A DNA stretch of 48,650 bases from Chamaesiphon sp. GL140_3_metabinner_129_sub (GTDB lineage: Bacteria; Cyanobacteriota; Cyanobacteriia; Cyanobacteriales; Chamaesiphonaceae). The DNA lies in assembly GCA_025358725.1 (NCBI GenBank), contig JANYIT010000052.1, positions 1 to 48,650 of the forward strand. Direction: 5' to 3'. The position numbers and the translations under genes were made by a program. A model generated the notes under the pieces. That model searched no databases and was not told the DNA's origin. It worked only from the letters and a program-made list of their open reading frames with translations. Positions 39,484 through 48,162 of this stretch are shown in pieces (the first letter of the stretch is position 1; every line of letters starts with the position of its first letter).

Positions 39484-40329
39484 CTAACTGTAGACTACTT
39501 CCCACTCAGTTCGAGTCAATCTAATTTGAGCTAGAGCCACAATTGTGGGGATAATCCGCCCATAATTAGTCGAAATTGATCTCCAGCCGAGATCTGCAAA
39601 AAACCAGCCCCACATAGCTGGTCCTAAAATGGTGAAAACCCCACGTACGGCTACCTGCTGGGTTGCTGACATCACCATGCCGCGTTTTGCCATATAGAGC
39701 GCGATATAACTTTGCAGTTGACTAGTAGCAGCAATTCCGCCTCGAATTAGGGTTTGTTTGGCAACTTCATAACTGGCAAAGTGGAAAGCAAATTGGCGAG
39801 CAATTTGATGAAGAATTAATGGTTTGAGTACTGAACTAATCGCGATCGCGCTACTACCTTTTAAAATTAGTTTAATCGGATCATGCTGAATATGTGCGGG
39901 CAAAGGTTGGTCAAAGCGGGTACTAGCCAGAGATTTCTGGACTCTAACTGTCAGCGCATTTTGGTCGCCAGCAGGCAACTTGTGCCAACTTTTGCCCATT
40001 AAGTATAAGAAAACTTCTGCTTCCAAATCTGTGGTGCTGAGTTGATTAGAATAAGAAATTTTGAGATATCGACACACCTGCACCAATGCTTGGCGGTAAC
40101 TAACCCCCTGAGTCCGTCCTTGTAAGACAGTCATCCCATCGGCGGCTAGAAATCGAAATCGATCCTCGATCGCATCTAACCAACTGTCTCGATCCTGACT
40201 CTGAATCTCCACTAGATTGGGGGTACGAACATAGTCTAATGGGTTGAACTTACGGCTAAAGAGAATCTTGGTTAATTGCTGTAATTCGTCTTCGGTAGCC
40301 AATTCTAAAGCCGTTCGTAACTCATCCAA
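39484..40329 (-). CDS. YaaW/UPF0174-like protein
   Basis: DELRTALELATEDELQQLTKILF; helical body; C-terminal IPTIVALAQIRL. Confidence 0.55.
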   Translation of the reverse strand: MDELRTALELATEDELQQLTKILFSRKFNPLDYVRTPNLVEIQSQDRDSWLDAIEDRFRFLAADGMTVLQGRTQGVSYRQALVQVCRYLKISYSNQLSTTDLEAEVFLYLMGKSWHKLPAGDQNALTVRVQKSLASTRFDQPLPAHIQHDPIKLILKGSSAIAISSVLKPLILHQIARQFAFHFASYEVAKQTLIRGGIAATSQLQSYIALYMAKRGMVMSATQQVAVRGVFTILGPAMWGWFFADLGWRSISTNYGRIIPTIVALAQIRLTRTEWEVVYS

Positions 40330-40424
40330 AGCAATTTCCTCCCACTTATCATGCCGCTCATCTTGTCATTCTACAGTGTATCGCACCATTCCAAAAACAG
40401 TGATTTAGCATCACCAGTCATCGC

Positions 40425-41114
40425 TTAATTTAAAGTGGGTAGCTCTTTGACGATGGCTTTGCGGTTGGGAATATCAACATCCGCAACAAAGTGTTTTGGA
40501 CCTGATGTATAAAAAACCAGCCGACGATCGAGTCCTTTTGGATAAACTAATAGAATTTTATCAATATCCTTAATAATTTCAGTATAATTTGCACCAGAAA
40601 CATCAGAGATGGCAATTTGTTTACGGTCTTTGTCGTTGAGCGTTTTATCTCCATTTGTATCGGCTACAATCTGCACATACCATAGAGTTTTGACAGTTTT
40701 AATCCAGTTGTTACGACTCAGATCTTTGTCTGATTTGCCGGGTGGGGAAAGTTCGCCAATCTGCTCCATTGCTAATAACCGCGAATTATTATTTGATAAC
40801 AATTTATTAGCTGACAAATTGTCACGATGTACAAACATATAGTTGCGAATGTCTATCTCTGTATAGTCTCTACCATAATCAGAACTAGCTGATTTCATCT
40901 GTCTGAGGATACTTTTTTGCTCTTGTTCGGCGACATAAATAGGTGCATAGAAATAGGGAGTCCCATTGATTTGCTGAAATTCTGTCATCCAGACATTTTT
41001 TGGTGCAGGTAGTTGACTTGGAGTAGTGATTACAGCAATTTGAGGTTTACTACAACCCGATCCCATCATCATGATGCCAATTAAACCGATCGATTGCCAC
41101 AATTGTCTAGACAT
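40425..41114 (-). CDS. Putative lipoprotein with EF-hand-like DTNGDKTLNDKD loop
   Basis: Lipobox-like MMMGSGCSKPQ; ADTNGDKTLNDKDRKQIAISDVSG. Confidence 0.55.
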   Translation of the reverse strand: MSRQLWQSIGLIGIMMMGSGCSKPQIAVITTPSQLPAPKNVWMTEFQQINGTPYFYAPIYVAEQEQKSILRQMKSASSDYGRDYTEIDIRNYMFVHRDNLSANKLLSNNNSRLLAMEQIGELSPPGKSDKDLSRNNWIKTVKTLWYVQIVADTNGDKTLNDKDRKQIAISDVSGANYTEIIKDIDKILLVYPKGLDRRLVFYTSGPKHFVADVDIPNRKAIVKELPTLN

Positions 41115-41183
41115 TAAAACTCACTTACAACTAAATAACTCTTGGATTTATCTACAATTTGGCAGTTCTCAATGCCGCAATTA

Positions 41184-42449
41184 CTAATCAGATCTGGTGA
41201 TCCCCATCGCTGATCCTGCTAGATATCCTGTCGTCCAGGCACTTTGAAAATTAAAGCCACCTGTCACCCCATCAATATCAAGGATTTCTCCAGCAAAGTA
41301 CAACCCTGGGCAAATCTTGCTTTCCATCGTTTGAAAATTTACCGATTTGAGATCGACACCGCCACAGGTAACAAATTCTTCTTTAAATGCTCCTTTGCCA
41401 GTAATCTGATATTCACCACGATTTAATTCTTGAATTAATCGATCGAGTGTCTTATTTGCCAATCCTGCCCATCTGTCGCTAGCTTGAATCCCGATATAAC
41501 TAGTCAGGGATTCCCACAATCGATGAGGAATCGGCACTGGACAACTATTTTGAATCGTTTTCTGGGGTAATTGAGCTTTGACAGCTAGAATTAGTTCTCG
41601 CAATTTATCAGCACGATAATCTGGCAACCAATCGATAATTAGCGTTGTTTGGTATCGAGATTCGGCGAGAAATCTGGCTCCCCAAGCCGATAATTTGAGT
41701 ACGGCTGGGCCGCTGACACCCCAATGTGTAATTAATAATGCACCTGTTTGAGTCAAAGCATTTGTACCACTGGCGGATAATTTAACAGTTGCCGATTTGA
41801 CGCTGACTCCAGCCAGATTTGCCAGACGCGGATCGGGAATATTAAATGTAAATAGGGATGGGACTGGCGTTAAAATCGGATGTCCCAATTTTTGTGCCCA
41901 TTTATAGGCACTAGGATTACTACCTGTAGCGAGCAAGACTCGATCGGCTGTTAAAACCTGCCCTGATTTGAGACTGATAGACCATCCTGATGGCTGTTGA
42001 GCGGTAATTTCGGCGACAGCTTCCCCTGTCCAGATTTTGACTCCAGCCGCCGCCGCCGCGTCTAATAAGCACCGGACGATCGTCTCTGAGTCATCAGTAG
42101 TCGGAAACATCCGCCCATCAGCTTCAGTTTTGAGCTTCACGCCTCGATCGGCATACCAGGCTACGGTATCTTGTGGTTGAAAGCGAGTAAAGGCACCCCG
42201 CAGAGCCTTATTTCCACGCGGATAGTACTGAATTAACTGAATTGGATCGAAACAGGCGTGAGTGACATTACACCGACCGCCACCGGAGATTTTGACCTTA
42301 CCGAGGGGATATTTTCCAGCTTCAATTAGGGTGACTTGGGTCTGCGGATGAGTTTGGGCGCAGGTAATCGCAGCGAAAAATCCCGCTGCGCCGCCGCCGA
42401 TGACAATAATTTGGGACACAGTTGGGAGTTGAAAGTGTTTTATGTACAA
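41184..42449 (-). CDS. HI0933/YhiN-type NAD(P)/FAD-dependent oxidoreductase
   Basis: VIGGGAAGFFAAI, GKVKISGGGRCNVTHA, GVTGGFNFQSAWTTGYLAG. The track start is TTG; GTG at 42417-42419 (MSQIIVIGGG) is more plausible. Confidence 0.9.
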   Translation of the reverse strand: MYIKHFQLPTVSQIIVIGGGAAGFFAAITCAQTHPQTQVTLIEAGKYPLGKVKISGGGRCNVTHACFDPIQLIQYYPRGNKALRGAFTRFQPQDTVAWYADRGVKLKTEADGRMFPTTDDSETIVRCLLDAAAAAGVKIWTGEAVAEITAQQPSGWSISLKSGQVLTADRVLLATGSNPSAYKWAQKLGHPILTPVPSLFTFNIPDPRLANLAGVSVKSATVKLSASGTNALTQTGALLITHWGVSGPAVLKLSAWGARFLAESRYQTTLIIDWLPDYRADKLRELILAVKAQLPQKTIQNSCPVPIPHRLWESLTSYIGIQASDRWAGLANKTLDRLIQELNRGEYQITGKGAFKEEFVTCGGVDLKSVNFQTMESKICPGLYFAGEILDIDGVTGGFNFQSAWTTGYLAGSAMGITRSD

Positions 42450-42477
42450 GTCCGCTTGAGTGGCTGCGGATACTTTT

Positions 42478-42553
42478 ACCCCACCCTAGCCCTCCCCTTG
42501 AAAAGGGGAGGGGACAAAAGCCCCACCTTTCCAAGGGGGGGGGTTGGGGGGGT
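42478..42553. repeat. C-run/G-run repeat with hairpin and long G-tracts
   Basis: accccaccctagccctccccttgaaaaggggaggggacaaaagccccacctttccaagggggggggttggggggg. Confidence 0.6.
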
Positions 42554-42604
42554 AAATTAACCTGAAATGAAGTCTAGTAAACTTGTGTATGCCTAAAGCC
42601 TAAT

Positions 42605-43153
42605 TCACGCTCCATGTGCGCGAGGATCGGCATTATTATCGGCACTAGGAATTACTTTGGACGTAAATTTGGAGACCTCGCCTGAAGAGGTAGTGTCGGA
42701 GACATCTATCCCGGCAACTAGATCTGTTAATTTAGATTCTAGAATCTGCCGGGGCTGTTCGCCGATCGCTTGAGCGAGAACTTGACCGTGGCTATCAAAG
42801 AAGACAAAATGCGGAATTCCATCAACACGGTATTTTGTCACCTCTGGTAGCCATTTAGTGTTGTCTACATTGAGCATCGAGAAGTTGACTCGATCGCCAA
42901 ATTGAGATTTTACTACGGCTAAATCTGGTGCCATTGCCTGACAACTAGTACACCAATTGGCATAAAATTCCATTAGGGTCGGTTTAGCATTGCTGAGTGC
43001 GAGATCGATCGGTGTAGCTCGAGTAGCTTGAGTTTCCAGACTATCCGTAAAATTTTGGGCACGAATACCTAATACTAGGGCAATTACTAAGGCAATCGCG
43101 ATCGTCACGATCGCAAAATTACGGATTCGTTGTGGCGGAGAACTAGATTGCAT
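42605..43153 (-). CDS. txlA: Membrane-anchored thioredoxin-like protein (TxlA/HCF164 type)
   Basis: N-terminal TM; MEFYANWCTSCQAMAPDL (CxxC), VDGIPHFVFFDSHGQ. Confidence 0.85.
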   Translation of the reverse strand: MQSSSPPQRIRNFAIVTIAIALVIALVLGIRAQNFTDSLETQATRATPIDLALSNAKPTLMEFYANWCTSCQAMAPDLAVVKSQFGDRVNFSMLNVDNTKWLPEVTKYRVDGIPHFVFFDSHGQVLAQAIGEQPRQILESKLTDLVAGIDVSDTTSSGEVSKFTSKVIPSADNNADPRAHGA

Positions 43154-43305
43154 GGAAATAACTTTAAAATTTTAAACTAGTATCTAAATATATCGTGTGG
43201 GTTACTACTAGTGTGAAACTCGATCTTTCACTACGATATTGAAGGTTCATCGATGACACTAAATCGTTTAGAATTTACAGTGCAGCAATCGTTAGTCTTT
43301 TACAG

Positions 43306-43932
43306 ATGTTGTCAATCCCGACCTTCCCCGAATCTAATCACGAAATCTTACTGTCACTAGCTATTTATAGCGATCGAGAGTTAGTCAGTTTACATCAGCA
43401 ACATCCCGAACAAGGGAAATTTTTCACAGCGTTATTTTGTCGTTATAGTTCGATCGTCTATAGCGTTGTTCAACATGCTGTCACATCTCAGCTTCAGGCT
43501 GATTATCTCTTTGCCATTTCCTGGCGACAGATTTTCACCGAACTCCAGCGCGTAAAATTATCCGCAGATCCAGCAGCAACTAATTGGCAAAACTGGCTGA
43601 TCGATATTACAGGCAGTACAATCGCTCTGACTGAAGTTCCGTCACTAGGACAGATTCGTTATGCGATCACCACTGCCTCGCCACCATTATGGTGTTATCT
43701 CGAACAAGAACTCGATCGCTTGCCACCCCTTTCCCGTCTGATTTTGGTGATGAATCAAAGTCTCAAATGGAACGAACAACGCATCTGTGCCTATCTTCAA
43801 GGTGAAGGACAAAAAATTTCAGCCGCTAGCATTCCCAACTATCTAGCCGAAAGCTATCAGCTATTGGAGGCTGCTTTACCTCAAGATATTCAGCATATTT
43901 ATTTAGAGTCGAGGGTGGGAGTTCTGGCTTAA
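43306..43932 (+). CDS. Divergent sigma-70-like protein
   Basis: Region-2-like FFTALFCRYSSIVYSVVQHAV...AISWRQIFTEL; region-4-like LDRLPPLSRLILVMNQSLKWNEQRICAYLQ. Confidence 0.5.
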   Translation: MLSIPTFPESNHEILLSLAIYSDRELVSLHQQHPEQGKFFTALFCRYSSIVYSVVQHAVTSQLQADYLFAISWRQIFTELQRVKLSADPAATNWQNWLIDITGSTIALTEVPSLGQIRYAITTASPPLWCYLEQELDRLPPLSRLILVMNQSLKWNEQRICAYLQGEGQKISAASIPNYLAESYQLLEAALPQDIQHIYLESRVGVLA

Positions 43933-45287
43933 ACTAGCGATCCTTTGAATATGACAATTACTGTTGTGCCGACATCTACTTGACTTTCGATCGAGAGTTC
44001 GCCATGATGACTGACAACGATCGATTGAACGATCGCTAGTCCTAACCCAGAGCCACTACTAATATCAGAAGAACTGGCTGTCCGAGCGGGATCGACTCGA
44101 TAAAATCGATCGAATAGATGTGGAATTGCCTCATCGGGAATGCCGATGCCAGTATCTTGAACTTTGACTTGCAAGTAAGATGTATTCTGACGAATTAGTT
44201 GTCGGAGTTGGACATTAATCTGTGCTGGACGTTCGATCTGTGGCGACGTATATTGAATCGCATTGGTGAGTAAATTGGTAAATAACCGCGCTAGTCGATC
44301 CCAATCTCCGCTCATGCTGAATACTTCTAGTTCATGCCGATCTAATTGGAGCGGGATAGATGTAGATGGGAACGGATCGATAATCTCCAGTGTGAGGCTA
44401 ATTCCCTTGGCTGCTGCGGCTAATTGTTGTTCTTCGATCGTTTCCAGCAAGAGTGCATCTAGTGGCACAGAACTAAATTCAGGGGTGATGATGCTACTAT
44501 CTTGACGAGCGAGAAATAATAAATCGTCAACTAATCTACCCAAACGGCGAGTCAACCGTTCGATCGTCTGAAGTTGCTGGCGTTGTTGCGGTTGGAGTGG
44601 CTCCTCGCTTAGTGCGACTTGGACATTGGTTTGAATTGTGGCGATCGGATTGCGGAGTTCGTGAGAAGCATCTGCGGTAAACTGTTTGAGCTGTTGATAT
44701 GAAGCTTTGACAGGCTCAATCGCGATTCCTGATAAAAACCACCCGATAGCGGCGACACTGGCAATTACTAGCGAAGTCCCAATTGTCAGATCGACAATCA
44801 GTAATTCAGTGGGTTTGCTGACTTCAAACCAAGGATGACTGACTCTGAGAAAGCCAACTAATATGCCATTTCTGCTGACTGGTGCGGTAATTTGGCGCAG
44901 GATGCGATCATTTCTAATCCGCACAGTTTCACCATCGAGATTGAGCCAAACTGGAAGATTGAGTGGTTCTCTAAGCGTAGACCATAATAACTCTCCACTC
45001 AGATTAAATAATTCTAGATCGATTCGATCGTCATCTACTCGATCTGAATCATCCTGAAAACTTGCCCCAACATTAATTTTAAATTGATTAGTTTCGCCAG
45101 GAGTGTCAATTTTATCGATCGCGATCGATCTACTGACAACTTCGACAACATGATTTAAAGTATCATCGATTCGCTCGATTAAAGTACTCCGCACATAGAT
45201 ATACATCCCAATCACAAATACCAGCAACACGATTGCCGTAACAGTGGTATACCAAATTGCCAAGCGGCGGCGGGTAGTCTGGAACAT
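43929..45287 (-). CDS. Two-component sensor histidine kinase
   Basis: Two TMs; FTADASHELRNPIATIQTNVQVAL, RLFTNLLTNAIQYT, VQDTGIGIPDEAIPHLFDRFYRVD, GSGLGLAIVQSI. Confidence 0.95.
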   Translation of the reverse strand: MFQTTRRRLAIWYTTVTAIVLLVFVIGMYIYVRSTLIERIDDTLNHVVEVVSRSIAIDKIDTPGETNQFKINVGASFQDDSDRVDDDRIDLELFNLSGELLWSTLREPLNLPVWLNLDGETVRIRNDRILRQITAPVSRNGILVGFLRVSHPWFEVSKPTELLIVDLTIGTSLVIASVAAIGWFLSGIAIEPVKASYQQLKQFTADASHELRNPIATIQTNVQVALSEEPLQPQQRQQLQTIERLTRRLGRLVDDLLFLARQDSSIITPEFSSVPLDALLLETIEEQQLAAAAKGISLTLEIIDPFPSTSIPLQLDRHELEVFSMSGDWDRLARLFTNLLTNAIQYTSPQIERPAQINVQLRQLIRQNTSYLQVKVQDTGIGIPDEAIPHLFDRFYRVDPARTASSSDISSGSGLGLAIVQSIVVSHHGELSIESQVDVGTTVIVIFKGSLV

Positions 45288-45296
45288 AGGATAGAT

Positions 45297-45325
45297 TTTA
45301 GGCTTTAGGCTTTAGGCTTTAGGTT
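45297..45325. repeat. (TTTAGGC)n heptamer array in the divergent histidine kinase/Hpt interval
   Basis: ttttaggctttaggctttaggctttaggt. Confidence 0.85.
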
Positions 45326-45368
45326 TAAACGGGATAAAATAGGCATACACTCTCTCTGGCATCACAAA

Positions 45369-45713
45369 ATGAACGATCTCATTGATATCGACTGGGAACA
45401 ATTGCATCAAGTTTCTGAAGATGATCCAGAATTTGAATTAGAATTACTGATCATGTTGGCAGAAGATGTAAAAATTCATATTGTAAATCTTCGTCAAGCC
45501 GTAGTCGATCGAGATGTTGCCGAGATTGGTCGCGAAGCCCACTATATCAAAGGTGCTAGTGCAAATGTTGGGGTTGTCAATCTCACTAATATCGCTAAAC
45601 AAATCGAACAAATTTCTCGTGAACAACTCCTCACTGATACCGCTTCACTAGTCGAACAAATGGTAATTGAAATCGATCGACTAGAAACTTATTTAGCAAC
45701 TCGTAACTCGTAA
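45369..45713 (+). CDS. Hpt domain phosphotransfer protein
   Basis: REAHYIKGASANVGVVNLTNIAKQIEQ (phospho-His site), 114 aa. Confidence 0.88.
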   Translation: MNDLIDIDWEQLHQVSEDDPEFELELLIMLAEDVKIHIVNLRQAVVDRDVAEIGREAHYIKGASANVGVVNLTNIAKQIEQISREQLLTDTASLVEQMVIEIDRLETYLATRNS

Positions 45714-45719
45714 AAAATC

Positions 45720-46421
45720 TTGCTCTATACCTATCCTCGACTCTACTCTGGCATTCTCGTCAAAAGATATAAACGGTTTTTTGCAGATATCGAACTAACT
45801 ACGGGCGAATTAATTACTGCCCATTGTCCCAATACTGGCCCAATGACCGGGGTCTGTCAAATTGGTGCCCCCGTTCAAGTTTCTTTCCATGACAATCCCA
45901 AACGGAAGTTGGCTTACACCTGGGAGATGATTGAGATGGATGGTGTCTGGATTGGGATTAATACTGCATTACCTAATAAACTCATTGAAATCGGCTTAGA
46001 ACAGCATCTATTCCCAGAACTAGGAAATTATCAAACGATTCGATCGGAAGTGGTTTACGGGCAAGATAGACGCAGCAGGATAGACTTTTTACTCATGGAT
46101 GGAGAGCAAAAAATTTACCTTGAGGTCAAGAATACCACTTGGTCGATTGAGGATGTCGCCGTCTTTCCCGATACCGAAACCACTAGGGGTCAAAAGCACT
46201 TGCGAGAACTAATTGACGTGATGCCTGAACATCGAGCGGTGATGCTATATCTCATCAATCGCGGCGACAAGGCTAAATTTGCCCCTGGCGATACAACCGA
46301 TCCCATTTATGGTCAACTGCTCCGTACCGCAGTAGCCAAAGGTTTAGAAGTTTTGCCTTGTCGATGTGAGGTCAACCCTGAAGGTGTGAAATATTTAGGA
46401 TTAGCAGAATTAATCCTTTAA
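45720..46421 (+). CDS. sfsA: Sugar fermentation stimulation protein SfsA (TTG start)
   Basis: GILVKRYKRFFADIEL, AHCPNTGPMTGVCQIG, SRIDFLL, YLEVKNTTW, FPDTETTRGQKHLREL. Confidence 0.93.
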   Translation: MLYTYPRLYSGILVKRYKRFFADIELTTGELITAHCPNTGPMTGVCQIGAPVQVSFHDNPKRKLAYTWEMIEMDGVWIGINTALPNKLIEIGLEQHLFPELGNYQTIRSEVVYGQDRRSRIDFLLMDGEQKIYLEVKNTTWSIEDVAVFPDTETTRGQKHLRELIDVMPEHRAVMLYLINRGDKAKFAPGDTTDPIYGQLLRTAVAKGLEVLPCRCEVNPEGVKYLGLAELIL

Positions 46422-46422
46422 T

Positions 46423-46596
46423 TCATGACAATTTTAGGAACGCCAACAAGCTGGGAATTAGAACAGATCCAGTTAATGGTGCCGGACCAGACATATCTGT
46501 AGGTAAGAAAATCCGCGCACTCGTAGCTACTAGTGCAAACAGGAATACCATCACAATCAGTAGTGGAGCAATATTTTGGCGTAAGAAGGTCATCAT
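46423..46596 (-). CDS. Small single-TM protein (57 aa), not in the ORF track
   Basis: Hand translation: MMTFLRQNIAPLLIVMVFLFALVATSARIFLPTDMSGPAPLTGSVLIPSLLAFLKLS*; stop is 1 nt from the sfsA stop. Confidence 0.6.
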   Translation of the reverse strand: MMTFLRQNIAPLLIVMVFLFALVATSARIFLPTDMSGPAPLTGSVLIPSLLAFLKLS

Positions 46597-46645
46597 GAAT
46601 TTAAAGTCGATCGAGTTTAGCAGTAGGATGGTATCGGTATTGTAA

Positions 46646-47938
46646 CTAGTTTATCTCAGTGTTTGAATCCTTGGCATTCCAGGGTGCTAAGAAGATCAGT
46701 AATAGTAATCCTGGCACCGCAGCGAGCACACTCAATAAGAAGAAATTCGACCAACCAACTTGTTTAGCGATACCACCCATCGGGGCAACGATGAAACTTT
46801 TGCCCGATAGCATCAGACTGGTAAATAAAGCATACTGAGTTGCTGAAAATTGCCGATTGCACAAACTCATCAGGAAGGCAGTAAAAGCAGTCGCTTCCAT
46901 TCCGGCAAAGAAGTACTCAGAATTAATCGCAAGGATTAGTAATGCTTCGCTGGGACTTTGTCCAGAGGGTGCAGATTGAGCCGCCTGAGCCAACAGCCAA
47001 TAAGGGATAATCCCGATCGATAGTAGCCCAATTGATAACCAGAGCGATCGATTAATCCCGATTTTACTCAGAATAATTCCACCGATTAATGCACCGAAAA
47101 TAGTTGCAACAATTCCCAATCCACCCTGGATTGCGCCGATTTGAGTTTGGGTAAAATGAATCTCCAACAGAAATGGGGTGGAAACCCCTTTAACCATGTA
47201 GTCACCAACTTTGTAAACCACAATCAGGATCAGCATCAATATCCCATTCACTACTCCCCGTCGCTGGAAAAATTCTTTAAAGGGTAATACTACCGCTGCT
47301 AGTAAGGAAGGTGGAGTGGATTCGTCAGCAATTGGTTGTGGTGCCAATAAGGTCGCGATTAGTCCCAACGACATCAATCCAGCCAAAATCAAATAAACCG
47401 TCTGCCAACTCAAATGTCCAGGGCGAGTAGGATCGGCAGCAATTAATGCCCAGCCACTTGCCAGCAACATCGCAATCCGAAAGCCAAGCTGAGATATTGC
47501 CGCGCCAACACCCATTTCTAGCTTTTCAAGTACATCAGTCGAATAAGCATTAGTAGCAATATCTTGAGATGCACTAAAAAATCCGATCGCCACAGCGATA
47601 ATTGTCATCAATTGCAGATTATTCTGCCCTGGCTGTTGGACTGCCATCAAGGCAATACTGATAATCAGTAAAATCTGCGTAATCAATAGCCAACCCCGTC
47701 TTCGACCCAAAAAAGGTGGTGCATATCGATCGAGGAGTGGCGACCACACAAATTTAAATGCATAAGGAAACATCGCCAACGCAGATAGTTGGGTAATTGA
47801 CTTCACATCAACACCTGCTGTTGATAGCCATGCTTTCAGCGGGGCATCAATAATTTGGGATGGCAATCCTGACGCAAAACCGAGAAATAACAAAGCAGCC
47901 ATTTTCCGGCTCTGAAATACTTGCAGTAATGATTTCAC
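46646..47938 (-). CDS. AmpG-like MFS transporter
   Basis: 12-TM; FASGLPSQIIDAPLKAWLSTAGVDVKSI, KFVWSPLLDRYAPPFLGRRRGWLL, SQDIATNAYSTDVL. Confidence 0.85.
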   Translation of the reverse strand: MKSLLQVFQSRKMAALLFLGFASGLPSQIIDAPLKAWLSTAGVDVKSITQLSALAMFPYAFKFVWSPLLDRYAPPFLGRRRGWLLITQILLIISIALMAVQQPGQNNLQLMTIIAVAIGFFSASQDIATNAYSTDVLEKLEMGVGAAISQLGFRIAMLLASGWALIAADPTRPGHLSWQTVYLILAGLMSLGLIATLLAPQPIADESTPPSLLAAVVLPFKEFFQRRGVVNGILMLILIVVYKVGDYMVKGVSTPFLLEIHFTQTQIGAIQGGLGIVATIFGALIGGIILSKIGINRSLWLSIGLLSIGIIPYWLLAQAAQSAPSGQSPSEALLILAINSEYFFAGMEATAFTAFLMSLCNRQFSATQYALFTSLMLSGKSFIVAPMGGIAKQVGWSNFFLLSVLAAVPGLLLLIFLAPWNAKDSNTEIN

Positions 47939-48076
47939 AGTTAAGCACCCAATTTTCCTCTCTGAGAGGCTACGCCAACGAATTTCAAACGATAATCATC
48001 TCATAAATATGGCTCTTCAACTGATAAGCATAAGTAAACCTGATGAAATTCATCAGATTATCTGAAATGAGAAAGC

Positions 48077-48105
48077 TTTACAAACGTTAACAATCAGGTT
48101 AAATT
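48077..48105 (+). promoter_or_regulatory. Sigma-70-type promoter candidate for psbA
   Basis: TTTACA (48077-48082), 17-bp spacer, TAAATT (48100-48105). Confidence 0.5.
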
Positions 48106-48162
48106 AAGTACATAGATAAAAAACATCCCGTTCCAATCGGAACAACAAGCAATCATAAACCA

